NCBI GenBank assembly: GCA_004144175.1
Contig: SEFT01000011.1
Location: 119,405-160,567 of the forward strand
DNA from: Sphingobacteriales bacterium
GTDB taxonomy: Bacteria; Bacteroidota; Bacteroidia; Chitinophagales; Chitinophagaceae
Length of the DNA: 41,163 nt
Direction: 5' to 3'
Shown here: in pieces, positions 39,764 to 41,163 of the stretch
Layout: each line of letters starts with the position of its first letter
Position numbering within the stretch: position 1 is the first letter of the stretch
Notes under the pieces: generated by a model
Seen by the model: the letters and a program-made list of their open reading frames with translations, nothing else
The model's database searches: none
What the model was told of the DNA's origin: nothing
Program-made: the position numbers and the translations under genes

Positions 39764-40000
39764 ATGGCACGCGTTTGTCAGGTAACTGGTAAGAAACCCA
39801 TAACTGGTCATAAAGTATCTTTCTCGAACAAGAAGGCTAAACGCCGTTTTCTGCCTAACCTGCAGACAAAGCGTTTCTACCTGGTAGAAGAAGACCGTTG
39901 GGTAACGATTAAATTGGCCGCAGATGCTATCCGTACGATCAACAAAAGAGGATTGTACTCAGTAGTAAAAGAGTTGCGCGCTCAAGGCGAAAAAATCTAA
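39764..40000 (+). CDS. rpmB: 50S ribosomal protein L28
   Basis: A 78-residue L28 of usual size. It starts MARVCQVTGKKPITGHKVS and keeps KAKRRFLPNLQTKRFYL. It lacks the paired Cys motifs of zinc-binding L28, so it is the zinc-independent form. First gene of the ribosomal operon. Confidence 0.98.
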   Translation: MARVCQVTGKKPITGHKVSFSNKKAKRRFLPNLQTKRFYLVEEDRWVTIKLAADAIRTINKRGLYSVVKELRAQGEKI

Positions 40001-40028
40001 TTCTGTAAAGTAATAAAAGCACTATAAA

Positions 40029-40211
40029 ATGGCTAAAAAAGGAAACCGCGTTCAGGTAATATTGGAATGCACAGAGCATAAAAATAGCGGTATGCCCGGC
40101 ACAAGTCGTTACATTACCACTAAGAACAAAAAGAACACTCCAGAGCGTATCGAGCTGAAGAAATTCAACCCGGTAATGAAGAAGGTTACTGTTCACAAAG
40201 AAATTAAATAA
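40029..40211 (+). CDS. rpmG: 50S ribosomal protein L33
   Basis: A 60-residue L33: [18 protein letters not shown], then [22 protein letters not shown]. Only one Cys is present, so this is the zinc-free paralogue type. It lies 28 bp after rpmB. Confidence 0.98.
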   Translation: MAKKGNRVQVILECTEHKNSGMPGTSRYITTKNKKNTPERIELKKFNPVMKKVTVHKEIK

Positions 40212-40234
40212 TTTTACTAAAAATATTCTGAGTC

Positions 40235-40411
40235 ATGGCAAAAGCAGCTAAAACCGCGATCAAGAAGGACCCCAAACTGGCAGCAGAAGCGAAGAACTAT
40301 ACAAAGGTGATCAAAGCCGTTCGCAGTCCGAAGAGTGGTGCTTACACTTTTAAAGAGGCTATGGTACACAAGGACAAAGTGAAAGACTTTTTGGCTGCTG
40401 CTGAGAAATAA
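40235..40411 (+). CDS. DUF4295 family protein
   Basis: A 58-residue basic protein read directly from the sequence: it begins MAKAAKTAIKKDPKLAAEA and ends AMVHKDKVKDFLAAAEK. It matches the small DUF4295 family found after L33 in Bacteroidota, which is thought to be ribosome-associated, by position and charge. It lies 23 bp after rpmG and is the last gene before a terminator. Confidence 0.93.
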   Translation: MAKAAKTAIKKDPKLAAEAKNYTKVIKAVRSPKSGAYTFKEAMVHKDKVKDFLAAAEK

Positions 40412-40470
40412 CTACAATACAGCCTCTATAGATCAAGACTATAACCTTGGTACTTATAAATCATTAAGCC

Positions 40471-40499
40471 AAAAGGCCGCCCAAATGGGTGGCCTTTTT
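40471..40499 (+). terminator. Terminator of the ribosomal operon
   Basis: AAAAGGCCGCCC and GGGTGGCCTTTTT form a stem of about 11 bp with one G-T and an AAAT loop, followed by a T-run, 59 bp past the DUF4295 stop. Confidence 0.85.
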
Positions 40500-40539
40500 A
40501 TTACTATCCATAGCAAACAAAAACAACACAACATCTTTC

Positions 40540-40809
40540 TTACTTGTTGGAGAACGGCGCGTTCACCGGCTGCGCATCGGCAGGTGCCTGTAGCTTTTTA
40601 TCGCCCCCTTGCTGCACGGCAGCCACGTTCTTTGGCGCCCTTGGCGGTGGCGTTGCATCCGCAACCGACCTTGCAGGCGGAGGAGGAGGCGGTGGCAGAT
40701 TAGCTGCCTTTTTACTCTTTCCATCCTTCTTTTGAGCTAAAGCCTTCTGCCCGAAGGCAGCAGTAGCCAGGATTATCATCAATACGCCGGTAATAAGTTT
40801 CGTTTTCAT
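40540..40809 (-). CDS. Small exported Pro/Ala-rich protein
   Basis: An 89-residue exported protein. The start MKTKLITGVLMIILATAAFGQ gives a good signal peptide; a Met three codons upstream (40818) is also in frame. The mature part is Lys/Pro/Ala-rich with an eight-residue Pro run (LPPPPPPPAR) and no recognisable domain, so it is probably disordered and periplasmic. Its transcript may be limited by the ribosomal terminator opposite. Function unknown. Confidence 0.65.
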   Translation of the reverse strand: MKTKLITGVLMIILATAAFGQKALAQKKDGKSKKAANLPPPPPPPARSVADATPPPRAPKNVAAVQQGGDKKLQAPADAQPVNAPFSNK

Positions 40810-40888
40810 ACACTTCATTTTCGTTAACCACTACAGAACTTATGATCGCTCTGCTCTCATATCAGTTATATGTATATCAATAATCGGG

Positions 40889-40924
40889 CAAAAAAATAAG
40901 CAGAACACGTAATGCGTTCTGCTT
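40889..40924 (-). terminator. Strong terminator facing a gene end at 40952
   Basis: AAGCAGAAC and GTTCTGCTT form a perfect 9-bp stem with a 9-nt loop followed, on the minus strand, by ATTTTTTT. It sits 28 bp past a minus-strand stop codon at 40952. Confidence 0.75.
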
Positions 40925-40951
40925 CAACGAAATAAAATTTTCTATCGCTTG

Positions 40952-41035
40952 TTATCTGCGTCTCAGTTTCCAGCTCGCCGCCCCATTTGTGGCAGCAACT
41001 GCCTGCTTTGGCTTACGCTCTTTTTGCCAAACGAT
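40952..41035 (-). pseudogene. 3' end of a minus-strand gene, cut by a junction
   Basis: The minus frame ends ...WQKERKPKQAVAATNGAASWKLRRR and stops at 40952, 28 bp before a strong terminator, as a true gene end would. Upstream of about 41035 the frame stays open but loses protein character. Too short to name. Confidence 0.35.
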
Positions 41036-41038
41036 AAG

Positions 41039-41163
41039 CCAAGACGTTTTGACGAATACGAAGCCCTTGTAAAAGCCAACCCAAACAACAATGCACTGGC
41101 AATGAATTATGCCATTGAGTTGTACAACTACATTCGTTCCAGCGACGAAGCCGAAAAGGATTC
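41039..41163 (+). pseudogene. Start-less TPR-like coding fragment at the window edge
   Basis: The plus frame reads PRRFDEYEALVKANPNNNAL then AMNYAIELYNYIRSSDEAEK to the last base: amphipathic and TPR-like, with good coding character. There is no start codon at its 5' end, and it begins at the junction near 41035 that also cuts the minus-strand gene end. It runs off the window. Confidence 0.4.

Larger units (their letters stand above)
40819..41163. other. 345-bp edge region without an intact gene
   Basis: Contains the leader of the Pro-rich protein gene, a terminator, a minus-strand gene end and a plus-strand coding fragment, listed separately. No complete gene is visible here. Confidence 0.5.

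Noticed and set aside
1-41163. tRNA, rRNA, known riboswitch, IS element or prophage
   Set aside because: I looked for cloverleaf T-loop motifs, transposase motifs and terminal inverted repeats and saw none; a covariance-model search would be needed to exclude small RNAs.

Overview
The window looks like a chromosomal stretch from a Bacteroidota bacterium, most likely a member of the Chitinophagaceae or a close relative. The evidence is a type IX secretion (Por) C-terminal sorting domain, a three-subunit SdhCAB succinate dehydrogenase with a five-helix cytochrome b, the ribosomal trio rpmB-rpmG-DUF4295, a bacillithiol deacetylase, several families typical of the phylum (DUF4105, DUF4294, DUF6427, DUF6600-like), and promoters matching the phylum consensus TTTG-N(17-23)-TAnnTTTG. 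No rRNA, tRNA, IS element, phage gene or CRISPR array was seen.

Layout. 0-5 kb: a DUF4105 membrane protein and the sdhCAB operon, both on the minus strand. 5-9.7 kb: a five-gene minus-strand envelope run, ddl, a PASTA membrane protein, a T9SS cargo protein, a rhodanese and an unknown protein. 9.9-18.2 kb: mixed single genes, namely a GNAT acetyltransferase, an alpha/beta hydrolase, a PQQ-type sugar dehydrogenase, an orphan PAS-PAS-GAF sensor, a large Trp-rich then Arg/Gln-rich secreted protein, and a divergent ROK kinase / sugar MFS transporter pair. 18.2-22 kb: the most interesting region, a duplicated exosortase module. 22-28.3 kb: a DUF72 protein, sucC, then a winged-helix regulator with two membrane proteins sharing a repeated palindromic operator, a radical SAM protein, diacylglycerol kinase and a DUF1361 protein. 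28.4-38.1 kb: Dps, a few hypotheticals, a FAD-dependent dehydrogenase, DsbD and a run ending in purQ. 38.2-41.2 kb: a DUF4294 protein, bshB1, the rpmB-rpmG-DUF4295 operon, a Pro-rich secreted protein and an odd window edge.

The highlight is 19.2-22.0 kb. Two small secreted Gly/Asn/His-rich proteins with nearly identical C-terminal tails (PLDGG, a short hydrophobic stretch, then KKAFDKKKK) each sit beside their own exosortase. The two exosortases keep the Cys/Arg/His catalytic triad but have clearly diverged, while the cargo proteins are almost identical over long blocks. Each cargo gene has its own near-consensus promoter. One exosortase is also translationally coupled to a small membrane protein. 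The tail resembles what I remember as the PID-CTERM signal paired with exosortase X in Bacteroidota. The duplication of a dedicated sortase-cargo pair, and the function of the cargo, are the undescribed parts.

A second notable system lies at 24.4-25.9 kb. A 25-bp element with a CTTTG-N5-CAAAG palindrome occurs twice, almost identically, directly at the start codons of two membrane-protein genes that flank a small winged-helix regulator. This suggests a local autoregulated circuit.
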